From Leptasterias polaris (lineage: Eukaryota; Echinodermata; Asteroidea; Forcipulatida; Asteriidae): DNA of 64,000 bases. This document shows positions 11,144 to 21,502 of this stretch, piece by piece; position 1 is the first letter of the stretch; each line of letters opens with the position of its first letter. The translations under genes were made by a program, and so were the position numbers. The notes under the pieces are model-generated. The model was not told where the DNA came from and searched no databases. It saw only the letters and a program-made list of their open reading frames with translations. Location: assembly GCA_037783415.1 (NCBI GenBank), contig JAZGTN010000036.1:10001-74000 (forward strand), written 5' to 3'.

Positions 11144-14100
11144 ATGGCAAGCTCCTCACCTTCAGATGTCCAGACAACTGATTGGTCTAAATGTGTTCTT
11201 TGTCAGCTACACAGCAAAGAACAATTGACATGTCCCACTGATGCAGGTTATAAAACCATAGCTGAGAACATCCTCCAATTTAATGGACTCCACTGCATGC
11301 CAGTACAAATAGACGTCACAAGATTGGACCATGGAAATGGTGTGGAGTCCACATTTAAGGAACAGAATGCAAAGTGGCATAAATCCTGCTACTTGAAGTT
11401 TGGTAAAAGTAAACTGGAACGTGCCAAGGAGCGGAAGTGCAAATCGAATGAAGAAGCAACAACTTCAAAGCGGTTTTTCACACGAAGCAGTACTGGAGAA
11501 GCACATACCTACATACCTGTAGACAGCAAAAGGCCTGTATGCTTATTTTGTTCCAAACCGGAAACAAATGAGAAACTTCATGAAGTCTCCACATTTCAAG
11601 TAGATGTCCGTGTACGGAAGTGTGCACATGAGCTCCAAGATGAGGATCTTCTGGCAAAATTAAGTGCCGGAGACCTTATTGCACTTGAGGCAAAGTATCA
11701 CGCAAGATGCCTCACCAACTTGTACAACAGAGCACGTGGAATGGTCCCGCAGGAGCTAGGTACCTCAACTGAACAAACACGCAAAGGCATCGCATTAGCA
11801 GAGCTGATATCCTACATAGAGGAGAGAAGACAAGATGAGGACACGAAGGTGTTCAGGCTTGCTGATCTTACCAAGCTGTACACCGATAGGCTGGATCAGC
11901 TTGGTGTGGCTGTTACCTCACGAGTAAATAGTAAGCACCTTAAAGACCGAATTATCATGCATCTCCCAGGTATGAAAGCCTACAAGGAAGGGAGAGATGT
12001 ATTCATGGCCTATGAGGATGATATAGGCACTGTACTGCGACAAGGATATCAGACTGATCGAGATGAACTGAGTGTCTTGATGACCCAAATTGCTGATACG
12101 ATCCGACGTGACATTTTTACACAAAAGGTGACATTTTCAGGGTCGTTTAAGCAGGCCAGTCAAGTGAAATCAGTGCCGCAGTCACTTTTGTCACTAGTCA
12201 GCATGCTCATCAATGGGTCAAATATTAAGGACCAAACAAGCAACACAAACCTCAGTCAACCAGTACTCACCATTGCTCAGCTGCTTGTGTTTAACTGCTT
12301 CAAGAGGCGCCGGGACTACGGGAAAGTACCGAACGTTTATCACAGCAAAGATCGGGAGACGCCACTAGCAGTCTACTTGGGACTTAAGACCCATGCATTA
12401 ACCAGGGAACGACGGTTGGTTGATAGCCTTTTTGCCCTTGGTGTGTCAGTCTCATATGATCGTATCATGGATATAATCACATCATTAGGAAATAATGTCT
12501 GTGAGTATTATCACCAGATTGGCAAAGTCTGTCCTCCCCAGATCCAGAACAGTCAGTTTATCACTGCAGCGGCAGACAATATAGACCACAATCCAAGCTC
12601 GGCTACCTCCACTGGTTCATTTCACGGCACAAGTTTGTCCTTGTTCCAGAATGTTTGCACCAACGACACGAGTGATGACACCGATCGTGGTTTCACCCAT
12701 TCAATAGCACCTCTGAAGGGACAAAGAAAGGTGAAGGACTTGCCCATCGCTTACAGTGAAATAAAACCTACAGGTCTGCCATCGAAGGATGTCTTTGTTC
12801 CACTCACTGCTGGTAACCCGACGACATCTTCTCTCGACACTCTGAGTAAAGAGATTGGGAAAGAATATGACTGGCTGAGTCATGTTGAGAATCTGCATGC
12901 AGATAAAATATCCTCTGATTCTAATATTTCTTGGGCAGCATACCACGCCAGTCTAATAGCAGAACCAGACGTCTTACCATCAATCAATGCCATGCTGCCC
13001 CTATTTGTTGAGGAGGCCAGCACCCCCTCGATGTTGCGTCACTGCTTTGAAGTTATTCAGGAAGCTGTGCATCATGTCAACCCTGGCCAGATTCCAGTGA
13101 TAACCGTTGACCAGCCCTTGTTTGCCAAGATGAAACAGCTACAATGGTCTATGGATGGGTTTTATGGTGAGAACAAGTTTGTCATACTTCTTGGGGGACT
13201 TCACATAGAGATGACCTGCAACAAAGTCTTGGGTCATTGGTTGGAAGGTAGTGGTTGGGTGGAAGCTCTCCAAGAGGCAGAACTTGCCACTCCTGGCATT
13301 GTGGAATCGTTCCTGAAGGCATCCCATGTCACCCGTACCAGACATGCCCACCAAGTTACTGCATGTGCATTATATATTCTCCTGAAAAAGGCATATGATG
13401 TGTATCTCACAACCAACCCACAAGATCATCCAGAGAGTTTCAGCCTTTGGTGCACACGGCGGAAGAATGAGACTCCACAGTTCCTGTACTGGTACACATG
13501 TCTTGAACTAGAACTGCTTGTGTTGGCATTTGTGCGATCATTGCGTACGGGTCACTTTGACTTGTACGTAGATACACTCACTAAATTGACACCTTGGTTC
13601 TTCAGTCTCAACCACACCCATTACGCCCGTTGGATGTCAGTTCACGTGAGGGATATGTGTAGCCTTGATAGAACCCATCCTGATGTTGCCCAGGAATTCC
13701 AGCGTGGCAAGTTCGTTATGGCAAAGTCCCAGCGAAAATTTTCCCTGATCGCCATTGACCATGGCCATGAACAGAATAACGGCGTGATGAAGAACGAAGG
13801 AGGAATAATTGGATTGACACAGGATGCAGACGCTCTTTTACGATGGGCAGTAGCAGGGCCAGAACTTGTCCGCGTCATTTCTGAATTTGAGTCATCCATG
13901 GTAGGTAAAAGAGAAAGTGCTATTCAAAGAAACCATCATGAGCAAACTGATGCCACCCAGAAGTTATTTGCTAAACAGGTGAATGCACTTGCAAATGTAA
14001 TCGAGGGCATGGGGAGCCCATTTGAGGAAGAAAGCCAGGACCTTCTGAGACTGCATTCAAAGGACATAATGGACCAGCAGTCGAACGAGTGCCTCAACAC

Positions 14101-15682
14101 TATACAATCAAAGGGTCAGGAGCAGTATGCAACGTTTGTGGACGAGCGCCTCAGGGCAAACATAAAGCCAATAACAGCCACCATCACCAGGAACAAGGTA
14201 GTACTGTTCAACGAACAAACAAAAAGGTCATCAAATAAAGCAGGGGCACAGGTCGATCTTCTCAAAAGTGAATCTTCTCTCTTCGCAAGGCTGTATATTG
14301 CATGTCAGATAAGAGACGGTGACTTGGACAATTTTTTCAGCCACGAAAATCATCCATTTCCGCCATCTCTCTCTTCATATGGGCAGTTACGCTTGCCAGG
14401 GAAGAAGTCCGATCTCATAGATTGTCTTGAAAGACATGTAGAGTCTACAAGTAATGTAAGGCCAGACACAGATGTGAGCATCTTTGATGGTGCTGTACTC
14501 GTGAACATGCTTCGACCTGGAGGATGCAAGACATTTGGCGAATACGCAGCAAATGTGTTTGTTCCACATATCAAAAGAGAGCAAAATCAGGCTCTACGAG
14601 TAGATATTGTCTGGGATCAATACTTCGACAACAGTCTAAAGGCACAGACCAGAGAAAAGCGTGCTATGGGTCATAGGCAACGGAGACGTGTGGAGGTGTC
14701 CAGCCCCATACCAAAGGACTGGCAGCAGTTCCTTCGCTTAAACATCAACAAGATAGAGTTATTTAAACTTCTGAACAATGAACTGATAGCAAGTGCATCA
14801 GCAGAGCAGGCTCTTGTTGTTACCGATGGTGGTACTGTACGTTGTGTACCTGCACGAGAAACGACCAACATCGCTCCCTGCAATCACGAGGAAGCAGATT
14901 CCAGGATTATGGTTCATGTCTCTGACGCTGTCAAGCAGGGCTTTCACAAAATCCTTGTTCGAACGGTGGATACCGATGTAGTTGTGCTAGCGGTAGCGGC
15001 TGTACAGCAGCTAGGAAGAGTAGAACTCTGGATTGCATTCGGTACTGGCAATAACTTTCACTTCATCCCGGCTCATGAAATATGTGCATCACTTGGCCCA
15101 CAAAAATCCTTAGTACTTCCGGTGTTTCATGCTTTCACAGGCTGCGACACTGTATCCCAGTTTGCCCAAGTGGGAAAGAAGACTGCATGGAAAGTGTGGG
15201 AAACACACGATGAGTTTACTACAGCCTTCTTTGAGCTGCACGACTCACCAGAGCAAATAACTGAAGAGACAGAAGCTTCCCTAGAATATTTCACCATCCT
15301 TCTCTATGACAGGACATCAACATGTGCTGCAATCAACGAAGTAAGGAAGCTTCTTTTCACGCGCAAAGGGCGTCAGATGTCAGCCCTTCCTCCCACCAAG
15401 GCTGCCCTACAACAACATATCAGGAGGGCAGTATTGCAAGGTGGCCACTACTGGGGGCGTACTACTATGGCATATCACGAGTTTCCCTCTCCTGCTCAGT
15501 GGGGATGGACTTGCCCTGAACAGTGGAAGCCCCTGTGGACAAATCTGCCAGAAGCCAGTGCATCCTGCCCAGAGCTGCTGAAATGTGCATGCAGGAGCAG
15601 GTGTAGAGACTGTAAATGTGTACGAGCGCATATGCAATGCACTGTTTACTGCACTTGCAGGAGAGATTGTGACAACGCTTGA
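11144..15682 (+). CDS. Academ-like transposase with XPG-like nuclease and CXC region (1512 aa)
   Basis: A single intact 1512-codon frame starts with an ATG in good context (A at -3, G at +4). The N terminus has two Cys/His pairs (CVLC..WHKSC near residues 15-80, CLFC..YHARC near 134-185). A central conserved block runs from VDQPLFAKMKQLQW (D656) through GGLHIEMTC to DHGHEQNNG (D872, E876), a plausible RNase-H-like catalytic core. The C-terminal third has EEADSRI (1249-1255), DTDVVVLA (1276-1283) and FTGCDTVS (D1335). These match the spaced acidic motifs of FEN1/XPG-type PIN nucleases. The last 39 residues are a Cys-rich CXC-like stretch (from CPELLKCACR at 1475). The frame is open throughout, so the copy may be young. 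Family assignment is from memory and unverified. Confidence 0.8.
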   Translation: MASSSPSDVQTTDWSKCVLCQLHSKEQLTCPTDAGYKTIAENILQFNGLHCMPVQIDVTRLDHGNGVESTFKEQNAKWHKSCYLKFGKSKLERAKERKCKSNEEATTSKRFFTRSSTGEAHTYIPVDSKRPVCLFCSKPETNEKLHEVSTFQVDVRVRKCAHELQDEDLLAKLSAGDLIALEAKYHARCLTNLYNRARGMVPQELGTSTEQTRKGIALAELISYIEERRQDEDTKVFRLADLTKLYTDRLDQLGVAVTSRVNSKHLKDRIIMHLPGMKAYKEGRDVFMAYEDDIGTVLRQGYQTDRDELSVLMTQIADTIRRDIFTQKVTFSGSFKQASQVKSVPQSLLSLVSMLINGSNIKDQTSNTNLSQPVLTIAQLLVFNCFKRRRDYGKVPNVYHSKDRETPLAVYLGLKTHALTRERRLVDSLFALGVSVSYDRIMDIITSLGNNVCEYYHQIGKVCPPQIQNSQFITAAADNIDHNPSSATSTGSFHGTSLSLFQNVCTNDTSDDTDRGFTHSIAPLKGQRKVKDLPIAYSEIKPTGLPSKDVFVPLTAGNPTTSSLDTLSKEIGKEYDWLSHVENLHADKISSDSNISWAAYHASLIAEPDVLPSINAMLPLFVEEASTPSMLRHCFEVIQEAVHHVNPGQIPVITVDQPLFAKMKQLQWSMDGFYGENKFVILLGGLHIEMTCNKVLGHWLEGSGWVEALQEAELATPGIVESFLKASHVTRTRHAHQVTACALYILLKKAYDVYLTTNPQDHPESFSLWCTRRKNETPQFLYWYTCLELELLVLAFVRSLRTGHFDLYVDTLTKLTPWFFSLNHTHYARWMSVHVRDMCSLDRTHPDVAQEFQRGKFVMAKSQRKFSLIAIDHGHEQNNGVMKNEGGIIGLTQDADALLRWAVAGPELVRVISEFESSMVGKRESAIQRNHHEQTDATQKLFAKQVNALANVIEGMGSPFEEESQDLLRLHSKDIMDQQSNECLNTIQSKGQEQYATFVDERLRANIKPITATITRNKVVLFNEQTKRSSNKAGAQVDLLKSESSLFARLYIACQIRDGDLDNFFSHENHPFPPSLSSYGQLRLPGKKSDLIDCLERHVESTSNVRPDTDVSIFDGAVLVNMLRPGGCKTFGEYAANVFVPHIKREQNQALRVDIVWDQYFDNSLKAQTREKRAMGHRQRRRVEVSSPIPKDWQQFLRLNINKIELFKLLNNELIASASAEQALVVTDGGTVRCVPARETTNIAPCNHEEADSRIMVHVSDAVKQGFHKILVRTVDTDVVVLAVAAVQQLGRVELWIAFGTGNNFHFIPAHEICASLGPQKSLVLPVFHAFTGCDTVSQFAQVGKKTAWKVWETHDEFTTAFFELHDSPEQITEETEASLEYFTILLYDRTSTCAAINEVRKLLFTRKGRQMSALPPTKAALQQHIRRAVLQGGHYWGRTTMAYHEFPSPAQWGWTCPEQWKPLWTNLPEASASCPELLKCACRSRCRDCKCVRAHMQCTVYCTCRRDCDNA

Positions 15683-16419
15683 AGCTAAAGTCTGGAAAAG
15701 AAAGTCCAAGGTGATAACATAATTGACAGTTGCAAGTTGGTACCGTTGGTACCGTAGCAACAATGTTTTGATTTGATGAATGGTACCATTGCTTTTATTA
15801 TGTGTCCATGAATGAGATCTTCTATTGATAAAAGTACATGTTTAAGTTCAGTTAATGAGTTCAGTGAATCCTGTGTTCACAGGTAGTCTATTATGTGTAC
15901 TCAGACGATTGCTATGGTTAATAGGTTACTAAGCAACTTCATATTTAATTTGTTGTTACTTTCTGATAACAATTATGATAACCTGTAAAGATTATTTACC
16001 CAAAACATTCCTCTTCTGTAGGCTATGCGAAGTAGCATCATTTTTACAAATAGAGGATAAATATATACGCTGTTGGTACTTTTTATCTATTACCTAGCAA
16101 CAAAACAAATGCTACATTGTTTTGTGGTGATTTTAATTGTGTTATTTTGTTTTCTGATGACACTAATTGTCTTTAAAACATGTCTACTGATAGTTCTGGT
16201 GTTCTGTAACTTAGCACCAACCTTTCCGAATGTAGGCTTCAAAAGCCCGTTGCTAGGGTAAATTTGTTACCTAGCAACCATTGCTAAGGAATTCGCTGTA
16301 TTCAATGGCTCCACCCTTGAAAATATTCAGTATGGGTTAAAGAATAATTGTGCCAAGTATGATGCTTTTATCACTTACTGAGCAATTCTAGCTGTATTTT
16401 GCACCCCTCGCCTACACTA

Positions 16420-18083
16420 TTAGGCAGTTCATTTGGGCAGCTTTTTGTCCACTGGGTCCACCTGCATTCGCTACTTGGTGTGCGGTTAAAGAGCTTGGTC
16501 GGTTCTTTTTGTCTGTGAAACCGTAATTAAAAGACTGCAGCCTGCTGTTGAAGTTGTCTAGAGTGATGCGCTTACTTTCAAGAATCTTACCTAGGACTAA
16601 CTTTAGTTCAAGTGGTAGAACTCCTTCTGAAAAGTCATGCATTATGTCTAAAGCCAAGTTTTGAGTTACATGATAATATGGCAGGGCATTAAATACGCTC
16701 GGGTAGCGTATTCCTGTTGCAGATGCATCGTTTGCTTCGATATCATTTTCATAACCTTCCTCTTTTCTGAGAAGCTCTTCATCTTCAACTGGTGCTCTTT
16801 GAGCTTGTCGTCGATGCATTTTGCATCTTCGGCAGTAATAGTTGCTTACAAAGCTGGTAACATATCCTAACATTGAGTTCAATGCTAGATTGTCTCCTGT
16901 GACTTGGAAAAGTATAGGCTGAACAACACCAACATACTCATTGGGAGAGTTTATTTGTAGTCCTGTTCTCCCAATTTCTGTTAGCTCTTGTACGACTGGA
17001 GACAAGATACTTTCCATTCCATATTTGGAAACAAATTTCGTTGGAGCTAAAGCAGCTAACAAAATATTGCGAAGGCCTGCTTGGTACTGCTTAGGCAAAC
17101 ATGGGAAGCTGACATAAACTCCTGTAAGCTTGTGAACTCCCTTCCTCGAACCAAGAGGGTTAGCTGTTTCAAAATCGTCCGAGTACAACAAAATAGGTAC
17201 TGTTTCACCTCCAAGAGTGTGGTTTTCGTTGTAGTATAAACCATCTCGATAAGACTGTAAAACATCTTTGTCATCTGACTCTGCCCCTTGTAAAATTCCT
17301 GACATATAGCCTGGTTGTTGCAGAAACCTGGTAATCACTTTTCTGAGAGGGATGTATTGGAATGATTCTCTGTGCTGTTCTTGATAGTTTCTGCCTGTGC
17401 ATCTGTCATTTTGAACTCTGAATACTGTGCCAAGTTCTTTTTCAACTGGTTCAACGAGTAAACCTTTTATCCTTAACAAATTTCCTTTGTTTGTATTCTG
17501 TTGCAAAATCACCAAAAATACCCTTCAAACTATCCAGCTTGCTTTCAAGATTGGTCATCAATTCCTCAGTAGGTTGCACACCATTTCGTATACCTCTGAA
17601 TAAAGGTGACAATTGTTGTTCTATTTGTCCTATGACCTCACCCAATAGCTCCTTTGATTCATTAATAACATACTGCACCGTTGTTGCAGCTATGGCAGTG
17701 CTTCGCAAACGTGCTACATAAGCAGCTATGGAATCCTTGATTTCTACTTCTGTGTTTTCTCCTCGATCTGCACCTAATTCTTGCTCCACATTATTTTGAT
17801 GTAAGAATGCTTCTTGTTGCATATCATCATGGTGACCGTGAGCATCGTGTTCTAATGTTCTCTGAACAGCTGGATCTATATTATTTATCTCATTGTGGTT
17901 TTGTTTCAAATGACGCTTGTAAGTTGAACCACGCCAGAAAGCTTTGTGACAGTTGTGCTCTACACATGTGAGTTTTGTGCATGTAGTGCAAAGGATGGCA
18001 TGTACAACCTTCAAATGGACAAACAGACCACGGATTCCCCCGGCTACGTTAATCAAGCACTTGCAACATTTGAATGATTTCAT
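16420..18083 (-). pseudogene. Tnp2/CACTA-like transposase gene, 5' part
   Basis: The ATG at 18083 starts MKSFKCCKC and a run of Cys/His pairs (C..C, H..H, CxxC, HxxxxH) typical of the N-terminal C2H2-like fingers of this family. A helical region follows, then VEPVEKELG, QYIPLRKVI, GGETVPILLYSDDFE, NPLGSRKG, CRRCKMHR and DIMHDFSEGVLPLELK, the landmarks of Tnp2-type transposases. An extra A in the four-base run at 17465-17468 shifts the frame between the finger/helix part and the catalytic part. Coding stops at 16420 only because another transposon is inserted there. The element's own terminal repeats were not found. Confidence 0.78.
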
Positions 18084-18467
18084 GATTTCATGATTCATGT
18101 ATTGTATCAAAGATGGTGCGATGTTGTGCAAATCTGTAAATTTAAGCAAATATAACGTATTCCATCTTATTATCATTTTTCCATCTTATTATCATTTTTC
18201 CATCTTATATATTGCATTTTCCAGTAAGATTGTATCAGTTCATGTAACTTCCATAGGTCATAACACTTTAAAAACAATGACCTCAACAAGTTTGATTAAT
18301 AATTCACATGATGAACATCTTGACATAACTTACTTGAGGATCCAAACTTTTCCCAGCAAATCAAAGTGACTCATAATTGTAACTTTTCAGATATGATATC
18401 ATTATTTATAACACACACAAAGCCATCACAGTTGCAACATTTTAATAAACAACTGTATGAAACTTAC

Positions 18468-18579
18468 CTCAGCAAAATGAAATGACATGAACTTTAGACG
18501 GATGCCAAGCTTAGGTTTTATTTCTTTTATACTCAGACAATAACAAAATGCAATAAGCTTATTCCGCCACAGCTTGACA
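18468..18579 (-). CDS. SAM-domain exon 2 (frameshifted)
   Basis: A 112-base minus-strand exon lies between TTGCAG and a strong GAG/GTAAGT donor. Its first part reads GGISLLHF in the phase set by the exon at 20958-21021. Its second part reads LSIKEIKPKLGIRLKFM in another frame. Both match the second half of a SAM domain (core leucines, then the PKLGxRLKF helix). A one-base loss near 18530 reconciles the two. It would also make the exon end in phase 0, as the next exon at 8694 requires. I infer a decayed or mis-assembled exon of the same gene as 5639-8694. Confidence 0.6.
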
Positions 18580-20957
18580 CTGCAATTTATTTAAGTGCTA
18601 TTCATACCTGCAATTAAATGCCAAAATTAATAACACTATTTAAAACAACAATTTGTAAAATGGCAAGGAGCCGGATACCGGACATAGGGCAAAACCAGCT
18701 GACAGACAAACAAAACATACATGTAACAATGGACAACCATAAACACAGTGGCCACACCAAGGACTACCACGCCCTTACCAAAGTGGCCACACCAACAACA
18801 AAAGTGACCACACCAAGGACTATACCCAGCCCTTTTACCAAAGTGGCCACAAAAAGGATTAACACGCCCTCACCAAAGTGACCACACCAAGGACAATCAC
18901 GCCCTTTTACCAAAGTGGCCACATCCTTACCAACATAAAACACAGCTGAGCTAGGACAACCACGCTCAGGTGTATCCACACATGAACATTGTGGGGGTCT
19001 AGTGACCCCAATACAGTTCAAAAACATGTCACGCACCTTGCCTGAACCATTCACCTATGCACACTGTGCATCTATCAATGAAGTATTTAAAAAGTCCTAC
19101 ATAAAAATGCTATTCCCCAAGTTGGAAAACGAGGGGGAAGAATGGCCCCGGCGGAACCGCCGGGCACCCTAAATCTAACTTTACCATTAATTATAAGTGA
19201 TAAAAAGAGAGAAGTGTATCCCAGTCCTAGTAACACATCATAAATTCCCCAAGTTGGAAACGAGGGGGACAGGTAAGATAGCCCGACCGAAACACGGATG
19301 GCACTATCGTAAGAAAAATTACATAACCTTGGCCATTACAACTAGAAATTACGTGATACAATTTTTTCTACAAATGAAATTATAATACATTTACTATTTT
19401 CCGTCATTTTCTGCGAAAAACTGCCCTTTCAAAGGTGGAGCAATAGGGGAGGAGGCGGGTTATAAAGTTTGGCTTCAATCACAAGCTGTGACAAAGTGAC
19501 GCTAAGCAAGACAAATTTCCCTCCAAAAAGGTTAACAAGCGACTTGCCAATATTATGCTCTCATTGGCTGACCTTTCTAACTTACGGACCAATCAAATCG
19601 TTTTCGCCGCTACAGCTATGCTGATTGGTTGTTGGGCCGAACATCTGGACCCCCTAAACCAGTATAAATAGCTTCACACATCACAATTGCCAGAATGGGC
19701 CAGCACGTCCAACCGTTCACACACCACAGTACATGCACATTAGCCTGACCATCACGTATGCACGGCAACAGCCGATCCAATCCAAGCATGAACGCACAGA
19801 CCAGGAAATGTGATATGGTATGCTGAGTATAAAGCATTTGATCATAAAATTGATAAAATGAATTATCGTGTCATTAGTCAGCATAGCAAATGAGTCATCA
19901 TCAAATCCCTCATCTACAAACAAGACATTTAAATAAAGAACTGTTATTTATATTTGCTAATATTAAAACAATAAAACAGAATTTCACATGTATCACACCA
20001 TTTTTAACCCATCCCAACCATGCAGATAGACTTACTACAGCCTTGGGGGGAAATGAAAGTGCAAAATAACAAACAAAGTAAAAAACAAAATTCATACGCT
20101 TTAAAATCCTGGAGCATATCTACATTTTAAAGTTCATGACTTCAAATGTTTGACTGATAGATACTGACATAGATACTGACATACACACCAGTGTAATTCA
20201 TAGAGCTGCATAAGCACAAAAAGTAGCTAAGCACAACAAAATTATGCTTACCGGAATAAGGTTACCAGCCAAACTACCATGTCACATGTACAATTTGTGT
20301 CTGGTATCCTGCTCATTTCTGCTAAGCAGACAATTGTTAAGCAATATTTTCTGCTTAGCAGCTCTGTGAAATTGGGCCATGGTTAACACAAAAAACAGCA
20401 ATCCGCATTTATGACACCACCACAATAATGGCAATAAATAAGCCTACAAAATACTATCAACAATAATCTTTTACACCAGGTATGTACATAACTTAACCAT
20501 TATTGCTTCGTCCTTCCGATGGGACGTAAAGTCGTGTGTTGTCAGGGTACTGTGCTTATTAATAACTATCAATGCACAATAAATACCCCAGTGCACGTAT
20601 TATCACTGAACTAAGAGAAGGAGTCGCCCCGGTGTTTCCGACATCCAATGCACTTCATGCCTCATCATGCTCATCTAATGCTGAGCAGGCTTTGATGAAA
20701 ATCATCATAGAAATATAAGCAAACAAGTTCAGAGATAAGCAGAAGCAGCAATGGACAAACATTCACAAACAAACAACTAACTTTATACAAAAGAGGCCTA
20801 CGATGGATGGATATGGTGTAGGTAATATTGGCTGTAGTTTATGCACTCTCTCTCAGTCTCAACTCTTTAATCACACCCGATCAGCATGGAGGTAGTATCG
20901 TTTATCAACAACGAAATATTAGTTAAAAACCACAGGCCTATGTATGTCACCTTTTAC
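18580..20957. other. Intron of the SAM-domain gene; no gene seen
   Basis: The stretch holds a degenerate tandem repeat at about 18735-18930 built from GTGGCCACACCAAGGAC and CACGCCCTT blocks. It also holds two copies of CCCCAAGTTGGAAA-CGAGGGGG (about 19115 and 19246), each followed by a CCG-rich segment. A TATAAATAG sequence at 19662 resembles a core promoter but has no gene attached. Nothing else is recognisable. Confidence 0.5.
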
Positions 20958-21021
20958 CTTCGAAAGTGTTCATCAAATCTTCAAATCCCCACTTGACGAG
21001 GTTCTTTCTCATTTTCTCCAT
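20958..21021 (-). CDS. SAM-domain exon 1 with start codon
   Basis: ATG at 21021 follows CCAAG (G at +4) and opens a 64-base coding exon ending in phase 1 at a GTAAAAG donor. The residues LVKWGFEDLMNTFE match the first helices of SAM domains in the same protein family. With the exon at 18468-18579 it makes most of one SAM domain. The intron is about 2.4 kb. SAM domains mediate protein-protein and sometimes RNA binding. The role here is unknown. Confidence 0.6.
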
Positions 21022-21502
21022 CTTGGTCGGTGATCATCAAAGCCATTCACGTGTACTGCTGCCTGCATGCTGCTGTAGTTAGGGTACACACAGTATGTTA
21101 CAGCAGGTATGTTGTTTTTTGTATCTTTGACTTTTGCCTCTTGAGGGCGCTATTTTCAGCTGAGCCACAAACAATTGAGCCACATTGTAAAACTAAAGTT
21201 AAGATTTCCAAGCCCCTTTTTGTCATCTAAATTTGTCCATTCCATTCTACCACAGACCTTGGACACAGGTAAATACATCTTTCAGAATCATAGTTCCGTA
21301 TGCAGTAATTTTAGGTGTTTTGGACTATTTTCAATAGTTTTTTTTGATGACTTATTTAATTAAGTTTTTCTAACGTTTTTTGGAGTTAAAAGGCACATGT
21401 TTAATCAGAATCTATTTCGTGATAATTTGTTTGCACAGATTAATGTTACTTCAGTTACTTGAAACTAAATGAGTTTATTGTTCTTTAACCTACAGTTTTT
21501 AC

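Larger units (their letters stand above)
9885..16419 (+). mobile_element. Academ-like DNA transposon with TIRs and TTA target duplication
   Basis: The ends are inverted repeats. The left end starts TAGTCAAGGCGAGG and contains ATTGCTCAG and GTGATAAAAGCAT. The right end, read inward, starts TAGTGTAGGCGAGG and contains the same blocks over about 60 bases, with similarity extending to a GGTGGAGCC block about 110 bases in. TTA is duplicated at 9882-9884 and 16420-16422. Subterminal regions on both sides repeat GTTGCTAGG/CCTAGCAAC motifs. Length is 6535 bp with one large intron-free gene. A 3-bp duplication and an XPG-like nuclease in the protein fit the Academ superfamily as I know it. The superfamily name is inference. 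Confidence 0.75.

Noticed and set aside
13642..13899. Minus-strand frames inside the 1512-codon gene
   Set aside because: Shadow frames. The plus-strand protein is conserved in sequence and has family motifs.
19662..19670. TATA-box promoter of a gene
   Set aside because: TATAAATAG is present, but no downstream gene on the plus strand or conserved start could be attached.
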